64,000 bases of DNA from Rubripirellula reticaptiva. Its GTDB lineage: Bacteria > Planctomycetota > Planctomycetia > Pirellulales > Pirellulaceae. The position numbers and the translations under genes are program-made. The stretch lies in NCBI RefSeq assembly GCF_007860175.1, contig NZ_SJPX01000006.1, positions 808,074 through 872,073 on the forward strand. Reading direction: 5' to 3'. A model generated the notes under the pieces. That model did no database searches and was not told where the DNA came from. It saw only the letters and a list, made by a program, of their open reading frames with translations. The stretch's first letter is position 1. The number at the start of each line of letters is the position of its first letter. Below are positions 37,499 through 46,694 of this stretch, one piece after another.

Positions 37499-39100
37499 AT
37501 GCCCGCTGCTGATCCCGAATCGCTTCGCATTGTTATCATTGGCGGCGGGTTGGCCGGACTGTCGTCTGCCTGCGTGCTGGCTGCCCGAGGCTACCGCGTC
37601 ACCTTGTTGGACAAGAACGAATGGGTTGGCGGCAAGGCGGCGGTCCATACCGCCGACGGGTACCGGTTCGACATGGGGCCAACCATCCTAACGCTGCCAA
37701 GCGTGCTGAAACGAGTGTTCAGCGAAGCCGGAAAGGAACTTTCCGATTACATCGACATGGTCCCGCTGGATCCTCAATGGAGGTGTTTTTTTGAAGGCAG
37801 CGCGTCGGCATCCGGCGCAACGTCCGAAAATACCTTGCTAGACTTGGTCGCCAACACCGAATCAATGAAGAAGAATATTGCCGAGCTGACCGGAACACCG
37901 ACCAGCGGCGATGGATACGAACGGTTCATGCGGATGAGCGAGCAGTTGCACGGAGTCTCGGATCGCTTCTTCTTTTGGCGCAGCGTCGGAGGACTAGCTG
38001 ACACGATGGATGTCGGAGGCGCGTTTTCTGCGGCAGTGTTGAAAGACGTTTTGTCGTTGCGAATGGGCCGCAGTGTCGCTTCGGTGGTTCGTTCTTACGT
38101 TCCTGATGCACGCGTTGCGCAAATGATGGACCACTTCACGCAGTACGTTGGTTCGTCGCCCTACAACTCGCCCGCCGTGCTTTGCAGCATCGCTCACATG
38201 CAAACCGACGAGGGAATTTGGTACCCGATCGGAGGAACTCGTGCGATCCCCGAAGCTTTATGCAAATTGGCTCAAGAACTTGGCGTTGAAGTTCGCACCG
38301 GCACCGACGTGATGCGGATCACGACATTGGATCAACGAGTCACCGGTGTTGCTACGACTAGTGGCGAGGAAATTGCCTGCGATGCAGTGGTCAGCAACTG
38401 TGATGCGGTTCGAACCTACGGCGAACTGCTAAAAGACACGTCACAGTCGAAACGGTTCCAACGAACAAACAACTATGAACCCGCGTGCAGCGGCGTGGTG
38501 CTGTACTTGGGCCTTGATCGGCGTTACGAGCAACTGTTGCATCATAACTTTGTGTTTTCAAAAGATCCCGAAGGAGAGTTCGACTATATCTACAAGCGAG
38601 GCGAACCGGCTCCGGACCCAAGTGCTTACGTTTGCGCGCCGTCGATTAGCGACCCAGACGTTGCACCGGATGGCGGCGAAGCGTTGTACATCCTTGTCCA
38701 CACGCCGTATTTGCGGCCTGGGCATGACTGGAAAAAAATGCTGCCTGAGTACCGCGAAGTAATCTTTGACAAGCTGGAACGAACCGCTGGGATGACAGGC
38801 ATTCGCGATGCAATTGTCCACGAATCATCGCTAACGCCCGAAGGGATCCACAACCGATACCGAGTACTCAACGGCGCGATCTACGGACTGGCAAGCCACG
38901 GCAAGTACGTCGGTGCGTTCAAGCCTGCGAACCGACGCAAAGATTTGACGGGACTGTACTTAGCGGGCGGTGCGGCGCACCCTGGCCCCGGAATGCCAAT
39001 GGTGATGATGAGCGGCTGGATCGCAGCGGACTCTTTGGACCAAGATGCCCAAGCCGGCAAGATCAAAGGTTCATCCCGCAGACCTGGGCCGGCTCGATAA
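37499..39100 (+). CDS. CrtI-like FAD-dependent phytoene-desaturase-family oxidoreductase
   Basis: 533 residues from the ATG at 37499, which has a gagagagagga Shine-Dalgarno; the longer frame to 37361 adds an implausible peptide. A dinucleotide-binding N-terminus IVIIGGGLAGLSSACVLAAR (11-30) and the C-terminal AGGAAHPGPGMPMVMMSG are classic for CrtI-type desaturases and isomerases of carotenoid synthesis. Members act on C30 or C40 polyenes, but others act on retinoids or sterol-like substrates. Pirellulaceae are often pink from carotenoids, which would fit, but no other carotenoid gene is nearby. Its 3' end overlaps rsmD tail to tail by 38 bp. Confidence 0.87.
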   Translation: MPAADPESLRIVIIGGGLAGLSSACVLAARGYRVTLLDKNEWVGGKAAVHTADGYRFDMGPTILTLPSVLKRVFSEAGKELSDYIDMVPLDPQWRCFFEGSASASGATSENTLLDLVANTESMKKNIAELTGTPTSGDGYERFMRMSEQLHGVSDRFFFWRSVGGLADTMDVGGAFSAAVLKDVLSLRMGRSVASVVRSYVPDARVAQMMDHFTQYVGSSPYNSPAVLCSIAHMQTDEGIWYPIGGTRAIPEALCKLAQELGVEVRTGTDVMRITTLDQRVTGVATTSGEEIACDAVVSNCDAVRTYGELLKDTSQSKRFQRTNNYEPACSGVVLYLGLDRRYEQLLHHNFVFSKDPEGEFDYIYKRGEPAPDPSAYVCAPSISDPDVAPDGGEALYILVHTPYLRPGHDWKKMLPEYREVIFDKLERTAGMTGIRDAIVHESSLTPEGIHNRYRVLNGAIYGLASHGKYVGAFKPANRRKDLTGLYLAGGAAHPGPGMPMVMMSGWIAADSLDQDAQAGKIKGSSRRPGPAR

Positions 39101-39749
39101 ACCCAAGTGTCGTGCCGCCATACGTCCGCCGATCCCAATCACCGGGCGGCAACAGATCCTGATCGAACGTCTTTTCAGTTTCGACCATCAGAACGCTGCC
39201 GGGCGGCGCGTTAAGCTGAACTGTGCGAATGATCGCGTTGAGGTCTTCGAGTCGTTCGTGCCACAAAATGTAGGGGGGGCAAAGAAACACGATCCAGGGC
39301 GTATCGTCAGCCGGTGGCCCCAGCAACTGGCCGGCGACGCGGAACGTGTCGGCACTGACCACAACGATTTTGTCGGTCACATCAAGAGAATCGGCAGTTT
39401 CGCGAATGTAACGAACCGCTCGCCGATTGAGTTCGACCGCGACAGCCCGCGAAGCACCCCGACTGAGGGACTCGAACGTCATCGCCCCCGTGCCCGCGAA
39501 CAGGTCAAAGCAAATCGCCCCTTTAGCTGCCTTTAGCAGGATATTGAACGCGTTTTCGCGAATATTGTCCTTCATCGGGCGAGTGAAGTCTTCGCCGTGA
39601 TAGATTACCGTCCTGCCTCGCATCGTCCCGCCGATGATCCGCAATTTCGTCGGTTTGGATTTCGATGGGTCGGTTTGGGATCGAGATGATCGGCTTTTCG
39701 ATTCTTTTGCTGGTCGTTTCATCGGGCTAAGTATAGCGAACCGCAGCAC
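39063..39749 (-). CDS. rsmD: 16S rRNA (guanine966-N2)-methyltransferase
   Basis: 228 residues; a shorter start at the methionine at 39722 is possible. RsmD methylates G966 of 16S rRNA during small-subunit assembly. The opening LRIIGGTMRGR, the substrate segment RPMKDNIRENAFNIL and the SAM motif CFDLFAGTGAM support the call. The catalytic motif IV reads FLCPPY where most N2-guanine methyltransferases have (D/N)PP(Y/F), so the first position is cysteine. That may lower or alter activity, or be a lineage variant. The last 38 bp are shared with the convergent oxidoreductase gene. Its start region faces the cyclophilin gene. Confidence 0.87.
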   Translation of the reverse strand: MLRFAILSPMKRPAKESKSRSSRSQTDPSKSKPTKLRIIGGTMRGRTVIYHGEDFTRPMKDNIRENAFNILLKAAKGAICFDLFAGTGAMTFESLSRGASRAVAVELNRRAVRYIRETADSLDVTDKIVVVSADTFRVAGQLLGPPADDTPWIVFLCPPYILWHERLEDLNAIIRTVQLNAPPGSVLMVETEKTFDQDLLPPGDWDRRTYGGTTLGFIEPAQVCGMNL

Positions 39750-39857
39750 TTGGGCGAGTCGGCCGTCGAAAGTCGCCAGGGTGCAAAACCTAAACCGGTC
39801 GAGCAGCGTAAAGGCAGCAATGGATCTAGTTTTTTTGCAGCCACTTCGAGAGCCTGT

Positions 39858-41216
39858 ATGAGTTTTTCAGTCGCGAGATTCCGAGTCTTCTTCACGGCCC
39901 TGATCGTCATGACGGCTGTCGTGCTAGTTTCCGCTGGCATGGCCAGCGCCGCGGCTCAAGAAAACAAGTCCGAATCGGAGGTCACCAACGAATCCGATGA
40001 ATCCGGCGACGAAACAGGCGTCGCTGTTGACGGTGACAGTGCCCCAGCATCCGAAACGTCCGTGGAATCTGCGGAACCATCCGACCAGCTACCTGGGTTT
40101 ACTACCGCCGACGACCCCGCTTATATCGCCGAAGTGGAACGTCGCACCGAAGTGTTCCAACAAGCTAAAGCGGATCTTCGCGATGCCATCCTTGAACAGC
40201 GGACGCTGTATATGCGATACGTCAATCACGAAGACCGAACGCCATCGAGTCGTGAAGCCTACACGGCCAAGCGGATTGAAGTGATTAAAAAAATGGACGA
40301 CACCTACATGGCGGCGCTCGATCTAACTCGCATTACGGGCGACCAAGAAGCCGCGACCTACCTAGTGACGATGATCGATCACCGATTCAAACGCGACATT
40401 TACGACCTCGCCACACTTGAAGGCGCGACCCGAATGATCGACGGCGGATCGCAACTTGCCGTGATGTTTCAAGCGGCGGCACGTTCCGCGATGGTGGTGG
40501 GTGAATTCGACATGGCAAAGAAGCTGTACGAAGTTCTTGCCAGTCAGGAAGAGGGAGTCGACCCGATGGAGACCGTCGACAAGAGCTTGGCATCCTATCT
40601 AGAAAAACATCGCGAACGATTTGCAGCCGAAGCAATGATCCAAGCCGCCGAAGCAAAGGAAGACCGTCTTCCTCGCGTTAAACTTGAAACAACCCAGGGC
40701 GACGTCATCATTGAACTATTCATAGACCAAGCTCCTTCGACCGTCGCCAATTTTATCAAACTAGTCGAGAGTCACTTTTACGACGGACTAGATTTCTATC
40801 AAGTTGTCGATCACTTGTTTGCGCTGACAGGCGACGCAACAGGTTTGGGTAGTGGCAACAGTGGCAAGTTTGTGATCGACGAATGCGACCGTCCTGACGC
40901 GCGACGCCCGTTTCGCGGATCACTGTTGATGGCCAAAATTCCGATCGGTGAAAACGGCGAGTTTATTCCCAATTCTGCTAGCACTCAGTTTGCAATTTCG
41001 TTTCTTCCGCTGGCGGTTTCAGCAGACAATCAAACCGTCTTTGGACGTGTCATCGAAGGAATGGATGCGATTTCGCGAATGCGGCGAATTGACCCGTCGA
41101 AAGAGAAAGACAAAAACGCCATCCTGCTTCCTCCCGACCGGATCATCGAGGCGACCGTCATCCGGCGCCCCGAAGTCCTTCCTGAAATCGAGTACTTTAC
41201 GCCGCCAGGACGATGA
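39858..41216 (+). CDS. Exported cyclophilin-type peptidyl-prolyl isomerase
   Basis: 452 residues from the ATG at 39858, where a signal peptide begins (hydrophobic core VFFTALIVMTAVVLVSAGMA, likely cut near AAAQ). An acidic linker reaches about residue 75, then comes a helical region with no recognised domain (about 85-270). The cyclophilin domain (about 275-435) has VIIELFIDQAPSTVANFI, FAISFLPL and VFGRVIEGMDAI. Such enzymes accelerate cis-trans isomerisation at proline and help periplasmic folding. An earlier in-frame start (39750) would put 36 polar residues before the signal peptide and is unlikely. The helical N-domain could be a chaperone-like module. Confidence 0.87.
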   Translation: MSFSVARFRVFFTALIVMTAVVLVSAGMASAAAQENKSESEVTNESDESGDETGVAVDGDSAPASETSVESAEPSDQLPGFTTADDPAYIAEVERRTEVFQQAKADLRDAILEQRTLYMRYVNHEDRTPSSREAYTAKRIEVIKKMDDTYMAALDLTRITGDQEAATYLVTMIDHRFKRDIYDLATLEGATRMIDGGSQLAVMFQAAARSAMVVGEFDMAKKLYEVLASQEEGVDPMETVDKSLASYLEKHRERFAAEAMIQAAEAKEDRLPRVKLETTQGDVIIELFIDQAPSTVANFIKLVESHFYDGLDFYQVVDHLFALTGDATGLGSGNSGKFVIDECDRPDARRPFRGSLLMAKIPIGENGEFIPNSASTQFAISFLPLAVSADNQTVFGRVIEGMDAISRMRRIDPSKEKDKNAILLPPDRIIEATVIRRPEVLPEIEYFTPPGR

Positions 41217-41350
41217 TCTCAGCGATCACAGGGCGGCCCAACCGCCATGGTTTGGTCGCCATGTTTGCTGGCCGACCATTGCTCGGCTAAAATAGCGGCT
41301 TCGACACCCCGCCTAACCCTGCCTAATTTAACTGATCGCGATCATCGCCG

Positions 41351-42787
41351 ATGAAGAAGACTGCCCGGTCTCAAGCCAACAAGTTAGCCAAACAAGCCAA
41401 AGCGGATGCGTTAGCAACTGCCGAAGCAAACGGAAACGCTGTCGTCGACCCTAGCATCGACGAAACAACAGTCCCATCGCGCCGCAATTTCATCAAAGGC
41501 AGCGGCATGATGTTGGCGGGCGGAGCGATCGTTGGCGGCAACCTTGCGGTGGCGCGCGCGGCCCACGCTTATGGCAGCGATACTATCAAAATCGGATTGG
41601 TCGGATGTGGCGCACGTGGGACTGGCGCGGCGATCCAAGCACTCAATACTGCGGGCGGCGGAACAAGACTCGTTGCAATGGCGGATGTCTTTGAAAGCAG
41701 CATCCAAACCGCCTATCGCACGATCAACAGCAAACACCCGGACAAGGTCGATGTCGACGCGACCCGCTTTGTGGGATTTGACGCGTACCAGCAACTGCTA
41801 AAAACCGATTGTGATTTCGTCATCCTGGCGACACCACCCGGATTCCGACCGCTGCACTTCGAAGCCGCCGTCGATGCTGGAAAGCATGTCTTTATGGAGA
41901 AACCAGTCGCCACCGATGCACCGGGTGTTCGCCGTATCCTAGCGGCAAACGAAAAAGCCAAACAAAAAGGTCTAGGCGTTCAAGTCGGCCTGCAACGACA
42001 TCACGAATTTCGGTATCGCGAGTGCATCGGAAAGTTGCAAGACGGTGCAATCGGCGACCTGATGTTCGGCCGCGCGTACTGGAATGGCGGCGGCGTTTGG
42101 GTGCGTCCGCGAACGCCCGAGCAAACGGAACTCGAGTATCAAGTCCGCAACTGGTATTACTTCAATTGGATTTGCGGAGACCACATCAACGAACAGCACG
42201 TTCACAATCTAGACGTAATCAACTGGCTGCTCGGTGAATATCCTATCGAAGCTCAAGGGCAGGGTGGACGCGAAGTTCGCAAGGGTACCGACCACGGGCA
42301 AATCTTTGATCACCACATGGTTGAATTTACCTACCCAAGCGGTTTCAAACTGTTGAGCCAATGCCGGCACATCCAGGGCTGCTGGAATAACGTCAGCGAG
42401 CATGTACACGGCAGTCGCGGAACATGCGATATCAGTGACGCTTTGATTCGCGACCGGCAAGGGAACAAGATTTGGCAAAGCGACGCTAAGGAAACCAAGG
42501 GCGGCAAAGGGTGGCAGCAAGAACACCATGACTTTTTCGCGAGCCTGCGACGTGGCGAAACGCCGAACGAGGCCGATTACGGTGCGCTAAGCACAATGAC
42601 GGCAATCATGGGCCGGATGGCTACCTACAGCGGCAAAGTGGTGAAGTGGGACGAGGCAATCAACTGCAAACAATCGCTGGCAAACGTTGACGCAATGTAC
42701 AGCTTCGACGACACCGCTCCGGTGCAACTTGACGCCAACGGCCAATATCCGGTGGCGGTGCCTGGCAGCAAAGATAAGACTGTTTAG
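41351..42787 (+). CDS. Tat-exported Gfo/Idh/MocA family oxidoreductase
   Basis: 478 residues. A long polar N-terminus (1-43) precedes a twin-arginine signal (RRNFIKGSGMMLAGGA, 44-59). The Rossmann dinucleotide-binding start KIGLVGCGARGTGAA and a following cluster EKPVATDAPGVRR support NAD(P) binding and the conserved EKP segment. The C-terminal alpha/beta domain is of the kind used in sugar dehydrogenases and dehydratases. Planctomycetes carry dozens of these exported relatives; individual substrates, likely sugars or inositol derivatives, are unknown. A hairpin follows 20 bp after the stop codon. The next gene is convergent, so it is probably monocistronic. Confidence 0.9.
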   Translation: MKKTARSQANKLAKQAKADALATAEANGNAVVDPSIDETTVPSRRNFIKGSGMMLAGGAIVGGNLAVARAAHAYGSDTIKIGLVGCGARGTGAAIQALNTAGGGTRLVAMADVFESSIQTAYRTINSKHPDKVDVDATRFVGFDAYQQLLKTDCDFVILATPPGFRPLHFEAAVDAGKHVFMEKPVATDAPGVRRILAANEKAKQKGLGVQVGLQRHHEFRYRECIGKLQDGAIGDLMFGRAYWNGGGVWVRPRTPEQTELEYQVRNWYYFNWICGDHINEQHVHNLDVINWLLGEYPIEAQGQGGREVRKGTDHGQIFDHHMVEFTYPSGFKLLSQCRHIQGCWNNVSEHVHGSRGTCDISDALIRDRQGNKIWQSDAKETKGGKGWQQEHHDFFASLRRGETPNEADYGALSTMTAIMGRMATYSGKVVKWDEAINCKQSLANVDAMYSFDDTAPVQLDANGQYPVAVPGSKDKTV

Positions 42788-42806
42788 GTGGACCGCACAG
42801 AACTAG

Positions 42807-42840
42807 CGGCGGCAATTCAGTCTTCACCGAACTGCCGCCG
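42807..42840 (+). terminator. Hairpin after the oxidoreductase gene
   Basis: Arms cggcggcaatt/aactgccgccg pair over eleven positions with one mismatch and a 12-nt loop, 20 bp after the stop codon. No T-run follows, so it may be a Rho-assisted or processing structure. A second, weaker 7-bp hairpin (42863-42869 with 42879-42885) covers the end of the convergent gene. Confidence 0.4.
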
Positions 42841-42876
42841 GGATACAAAGCTACTCAGACTGGCAGCCTGTGAAAC

Positions 42877-44052
42877 TTAGGCTGCGGCTTTCTGGGCTGG
42901 TTTACCAGTCGAATTGAGCCACTTGGTGACCTTCTTGAGATCCTTTTTCCAGTCGGCGTCTACTCGGCGATCACAGAACGTGTGAAACAAGCCGTCGACG
43001 GTTTCGCTAAGAGTGCGGATGGCGTCGATGCGATCGTCGTCATCGAATTCCTCGTCGTCGTCCAGGTGAATTTTAGCGCCGCTGATGCCGAACGTTTCGG
43101 CTTGCAGAACAAGGTCGAACGTTCGTCCATCGCGAACCATGGTCATGCCCGTTTTGCGAGGCAATTTGCCTGACCGGATTGCCTGCATCGCTTCGGGCAA
43201 CTTGACAGGCGATTCCGCCGTGATTGTTTCTTTCCCCGACTCGCCAAGCGGGCATTCCAACGACAAAGTCTTCGCCAACATCAGCGTGACTTCGGATTCA
43301 TCGGGCAACACGATCGTGTCGGATTCGTTTTCAAGCGTCCACCACAACCACATCAAGAACTCGTTACCTAAAAAGTCGGGTGCTTGTGAGTGTTCGTTTG
43401 CCCATCCATGTCCAGTAGCCGTTTCACCGGTCACAAAACTGACTGGCTGTAGATCGTCCAAGTCGGCAAAGCAATCAGCTTCGACGGACCAATCCTGAGC
43501 GATGATTCCTGCGCCGAGACGACGCAGTTCAACTTCGAAGGTTCTCTCCAATAGATCGGTGCAGTAGGCACTGGCGGTGCCCACCGATCCACCGAAATAT
43601 AGCAATCCGTTGGAGTGATCCCAGAGCAGTGGGAACTGTTGCATGCGCCGATACTTGCCCGATGCGGCTTCGACTTCACATCGCTGCTCGACTGCTTCTT
43701 TAGCTTCTTTGCGCTGTGATTTCGTCGCCACGCCCGACGGGCTGTCCTTGGCGTATCCAGCCAATTCCATTTGCAACCACGCAGCACGAATGGCTGCGGG
43801 AATCTGGTTCGTGTCAACGCGAACGCACAAATGTACGGCGTTGTTGATCAAATTTTTATCGAGGTCAAAATCTTGATCAAAGAGATGATCGCCGCCCAAG
43901 AAGCCGACGTGAACATTTTCAGTGGAAGCACTCTCGTGCCGCCCGGCTGCGTTGTTGGCCAGAATTTCGATGTGTTCTTCACCGAACGTGTCCGCATCGA
44001 ACCCAGCGACGCTGAACCTTTCGAAACCAAGACTTCCGCGTAGGAATGGCAT
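42877..44052 (-). CDS. RdgC-like protein (putative recombination-associated)
   Basis: 391 residues from the ATG at 44052 with a ggga Shine-Dalgarno; a longer frame to 44097 adds an unlikely 15-residue leader. The sequence FPLLWDHSNGLLYFGGSV followed by a long helical region and DFLGNEFLMWLWW resembles the RdgC family, whose members encircle double-stranded DNA and restrain RecA. Similarity judged by eye is moderate, so the family call is tentative. The C-terminus is acidic (HLDDDEEFDDDD near 335) and then basic. The protein has no signal peptide, which fits a cytosolic DNA-associated role. Confidence 0.6.
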   Translation of the reverse strand: MPFLRGSLGFERFSVAGFDADTFGEEHIEILANNAAGRHESASTENVHVGFLGGDHLFDQDFDLDKNLINNAVHLCVRVDTNQIPAAIRAAWLQMELAGYAKDSPSGVATKSQRKEAKEAVEQRCEVEAASGKYRRMQQFPLLWDHSNGLLYFGGSVGTASAYCTDLLERTFEVELRRLGAGIIAQDWSVEADCFADLDDLQPVSFVTGETATGHGWANEHSQAPDFLGNEFLMWLWWTLENESDTIVLPDESEVTLMLAKTLSLECPLGESGKETITAESPVKLPEAMQAIRSGKLPRKTGMTMVRDGRTFDLVLQAETFGISGAKIHLDDDEEFDDDDRIDAIRTLSETVDGLFHTFCDRRVDADWKKDLKKVTKWLNSTGKPAQKAAA

Positions 44053-44162
44053 TAACGATCCCGTTATCGTAGAGAAATTTGTGGGGAAACCGAACAAGGT
44101 GTCGTGTCGTTATCGACGCGAAAGGACCGATAGTTTGCCATGGCAAAACCAGCGATCACCAC

Positions 44163-44279
44163 ATGCCCACGCCGCACGACCGTTATCAATGCCCAGATTG
44201 CCACGGAATCGATCCAAATTGCCTGGACATTGGCTGCCGCGACGTCATTTCGCTGAAACGGCAAGAGCAACCTTATTAG
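44163..44279 (+). CDS. Possible small zinc-knuckle protein, 38 aa
   Basis: A short frame from the ATG at 44163, with CPDCHG and NCLDIGC holding four cysteines in a compact pattern, then a basic-polar tail. It overlaps the end of the convergent yihY gene by 4 bp and lies just past the divergent start of the RdgC-like gene, where an extra small gene could fit. There is no clear Shine-Dalgarno, and an alternative frame also covers the interval, so it could be chance. The frame is open upstream to 44079. Confidence 0.35.
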   Translation: MPTPHDRYQCPDCHGIDPNCLDIGCRDVISLKRQEQPY

Positions 44280-45790
44280 CCAAGATCGGCCAGCGTCGTT
44301 CCGCGAGCAGCCTCGCGTTCGGCTGTCTTTAATCTCGCCAGCGACTGCCAGGCCGGATGATCGCTGGTCGGGCGAATATGATGCGCAAGTTCAAGAATTT
44401 CAGTGACTTCGATTTTCGACGCGGGTCGCGAAAGCGTCAAAGAATCCGACTGGCCCGGTCCGCCGGCGACAAGTCGCAACAGCCCGGCTTCGACTAGTTG
44501 GTCGGTCATTTGATGAACGATCCGACCGCTCAATCCAATTCGGTCAGCAAGTTCCTGGTTGTCGAGCGTCGCGCCGGCCTCGAACGACGTTCCAATCTCA
44601 CTCATGATCGGCAACATCCAATCTGGATCTCCAGGCGGCAACTCTATGTCGTCCCAAGATGTTCGATTCTCGGTTGGCGCTCCCATGGTTTGCAACGTGT
44701 AGGTCAGGATCAAGCCAAACAAGACAATCAGCCAGGTGATGTAGATCCAAAACAGAAACAACGGAATCAGTCCAATCGAACCATAGATCCCGGTATAGGG
44801 AACGGCTTTGGCCACATAGATTTGAAATCCAAACTTTGCAAACTCCCACAATAATGATCCGACAAGCGATCCGATCACCGCCGCCCTAACGCTGACACTA
44901 GTATTTGGCATCAACGCGTACAGCAGGAATAGCAACACCCAGCTTGCCATCATCGACAGCAGATGGATCAGTACCAATCGAAAGTCCGATCCAGCGCCGA
45001 TTTGTGAAAACCATTCCACCACCTGCCCCGACATGTACAGACTCATCGCCAACAGCCCACTGCCGAGTGTGATGATCGACCAGTGAATGGCCAAACGAAT
45101 ATGGATTGGCCGTTTTGACGGTGCGTCGTAGATCTGGTTGAACAAGTGCTCGGTCGCGTTGGCGAGCGCGACCGCTGCATAGACGAATAACAGCAGACCG
45201 AATACGCCAATGGATTTGAAGTCGATCGACGCAACTTTCGCGGTCAATTCAGTCAACGTTCGGCGAATACTTGCTCGCGCTTGGCGAACCGATTCCTCGC
45301 GGACTTCTTCCTTGTTCTGAGCTTCACGTTCAGCCAACGAAATCGCTTCGTCGATATCGATATTGATTCCGAGAATTGGATCTATTTCATTGCCGACATC
45401 GCCAATGATCTGCTTGCCGATCATTGGTTCTAGCGCCTCCTCGAGTTCCTCGGTGGGCTTGTGTCGTAGCACCAACACATCGTTGTCACCCGACCCGGGA
45501 ATTTTGGGAACGCCAAAAAACGAATAGAGCTGGTTTTCGACTTGCCCTTGGACCTCATCCAGACCACCGACAATGCGAAACATGACCAACCCCAGTACGA
45601 CGACCGGGATCAGCGAAAAGATTGTTCGGTAGGTCAATTCCGCGGCCATACCTTCGGCCCGGTGTCGTTGCAATTGACGCCAGCAATGGGACGTCAAATC
45701 CCAGCCGCGCCGAATCCGGTGCTGTCGCGGCGACAGTTCGTCCGGTGAACCGCAACACACGTCAACGATGGAGTCTATCAATCGAGTCAT
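44276..45790 (-). CDS. YihY/BrkB family inner-membrane protein
   Basis: 504 residues. Family hallmarks are GMAAELTYRTIFSLIPVVV near the N-terminus (about 46-64) and a set of about six membrane helices. One of them is in the segment VLLFLLYALMPNT, which matches the YihY motif L.y..lPn. A soluble Asp/Glu-rich loop interrupts the first helices (about 90-165). The C-terminal 140 residues are soluble and contain a probable winged-helix-like region (TLDNQELADRIGLSGRIVHQMTDQLVEAGLLR) that could bind a regulator. The family's function is uncertain; it was once misnamed as a tRNA-processing nuclease. Its neighbour on the left is convergent. Confidence 0.87.
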   Translation of the reverse strand: MTRLIDSIVDVCCGSPDELSPRQHRIRRGWDLTSHCWRQLQRHRAEGMAAELTYRTIFSLIPVVVLGLVMFRIVGGLDEVQGQVENQLYSFFGVPKIPGSGDNDVLVLRHKPTEELEEALEPMIGKQIIGDVGNEIDPILGINIDIDEAISLAEREAQNKEEVREESVRQARASIRRTLTELTAKVASIDFKSIGVFGLLLFVYAAVALANATEHLFNQIYDAPSKRPIHIRLAIHWSIITLGSGLLAMSLYMSGQVVEWFSQIGAGSDFRLVLIHLLSMMASWVLLFLLYALMPNTSVSVRAAVIGSLVGSLLWEFAKFGFQIYVAKAVPYTGIYGSIGLIPLFLFWIYITWLIVLFGLILTYTLQTMGAPTENRTSWDDIELPPGDPDWMLPIMSEIGTSFEAGATLDNQELADRIGLSGRIVHQMTDQLVEAGLLRLVAGGPGQSDSLTLSRPASKIEVTEILELAHHIRPTSDHPAWQSLARLKTAEREAARGTTLADLG

Positions 45791-46008
45791 CGAACACGCG
45801 AACCTTCGGCAACGGTTTACCGCACCACCAACGGGCTGGCGCTAACAACACTCCGAAGCTTACCCGACTTTGACAGATCGAGCATAGGCTGACTCGGCCC
45901 AGGAGGCTCAATGTCGTCGCTTAGTTTCCGAGCATCCCAATGGCCGGGCAACTCGCAGACTGGGCAGAGCCCCACAGGTCGTAGCCGGCCGCCGGCCCGC
46001 TAGAATCA

Positions 46009-46365
46009 CTAGGCCGCGCGGCGGATCGAATCGCCAAACTCGTCGCTTGACTCTTCTGCTGGTTTTGCAGTGGGCCGTGTCGGGATAGCCAGAATGGTGG
46101 GCGCACTGTGGTCGGTTTGGTCTTCCGAAGCCACGAAAGAATCGATTTCGTCGCCTCTCATCACGCAAGCGAGCTGATTGTCTTGGTCGAAGATTTTTAG
46201 CGTGTCTTCTTCGATAAACCAAACCGCATGATGGTTCGACGATCGAAAACGGCGTCCACAAAAGAATTCGTTGCGAATGAGTATCGATTCGGACTCAATC
46301 TCGCCACCCTCTGTCCAGCAAAGGAAGCACTCGCGGACGGTCGCCAATCGCTGAGAATTCGTCAT
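46009..46365 (-). CDS. Hypothetical protein, 118 aa
   Basis: Soluble, with a well-mixed composition. ECFLCWTEGGEIESESILIRN and HHAVWFIEEDTLKIFDQ look like beta strands. The last 45 residues are polar and probably disordered. No family recognised. It is not in an operon: yihY lies 218 bp to the left in the same direction and hpt is divergent on the right, 329 bp away. The coherent N-terminal 75 residues make a true gene likely. Confidence 0.65.
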   Translation of the reverse strand: MTNSQRLATVRECFLCWTEGGEIESESILIRNEFFCGRRFRSSNHHAVWFIEEDTLKIFDQDNQLACVMRGDEIDSFVASEDQTDHSAPTILAIPTRPTAKPAEESSDEFGDSIRRAA

Positions 46366-46694
46366 TCATTCAGATCAAAAGGTGGTACGTTTGCGACGGG
46401 ATCTAGAGGTCCGTGACGTCGTTGCGAGCGCCGAAACCGAACGCCCACCCTCGAGTCATCGACCGTTTCACGCTCGCACCATCACTCCATCTGGCATTGT
46501 CGGCATGTGGGGCCCAAACTACGCAAATTGAACCCACTTTGTGCATTTTGCCTTCACCTGAAGCCATTGCCCGGCTCTCACTGATCGAGATTACGTTTAG
46601 AATTGGTATTCGAGAGCTCTCCACCCTCGGCGGTGCGATTGGGAACCACCTCACAGCCTTGCTAGCTATTAGTCAAAATCGAAAGTTGATCCGA
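46366..46694. other. Intergenic region before hpt
   Basis: 329 bp between the divergent 118-aa gene and hpt. A frame runs through it into hpt from 46413, but the upstream peptide is not conserved in character and hpt begins at its usual N-terminus at 46695. I see no terminator or RNA gene. Confidence 0.5.
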
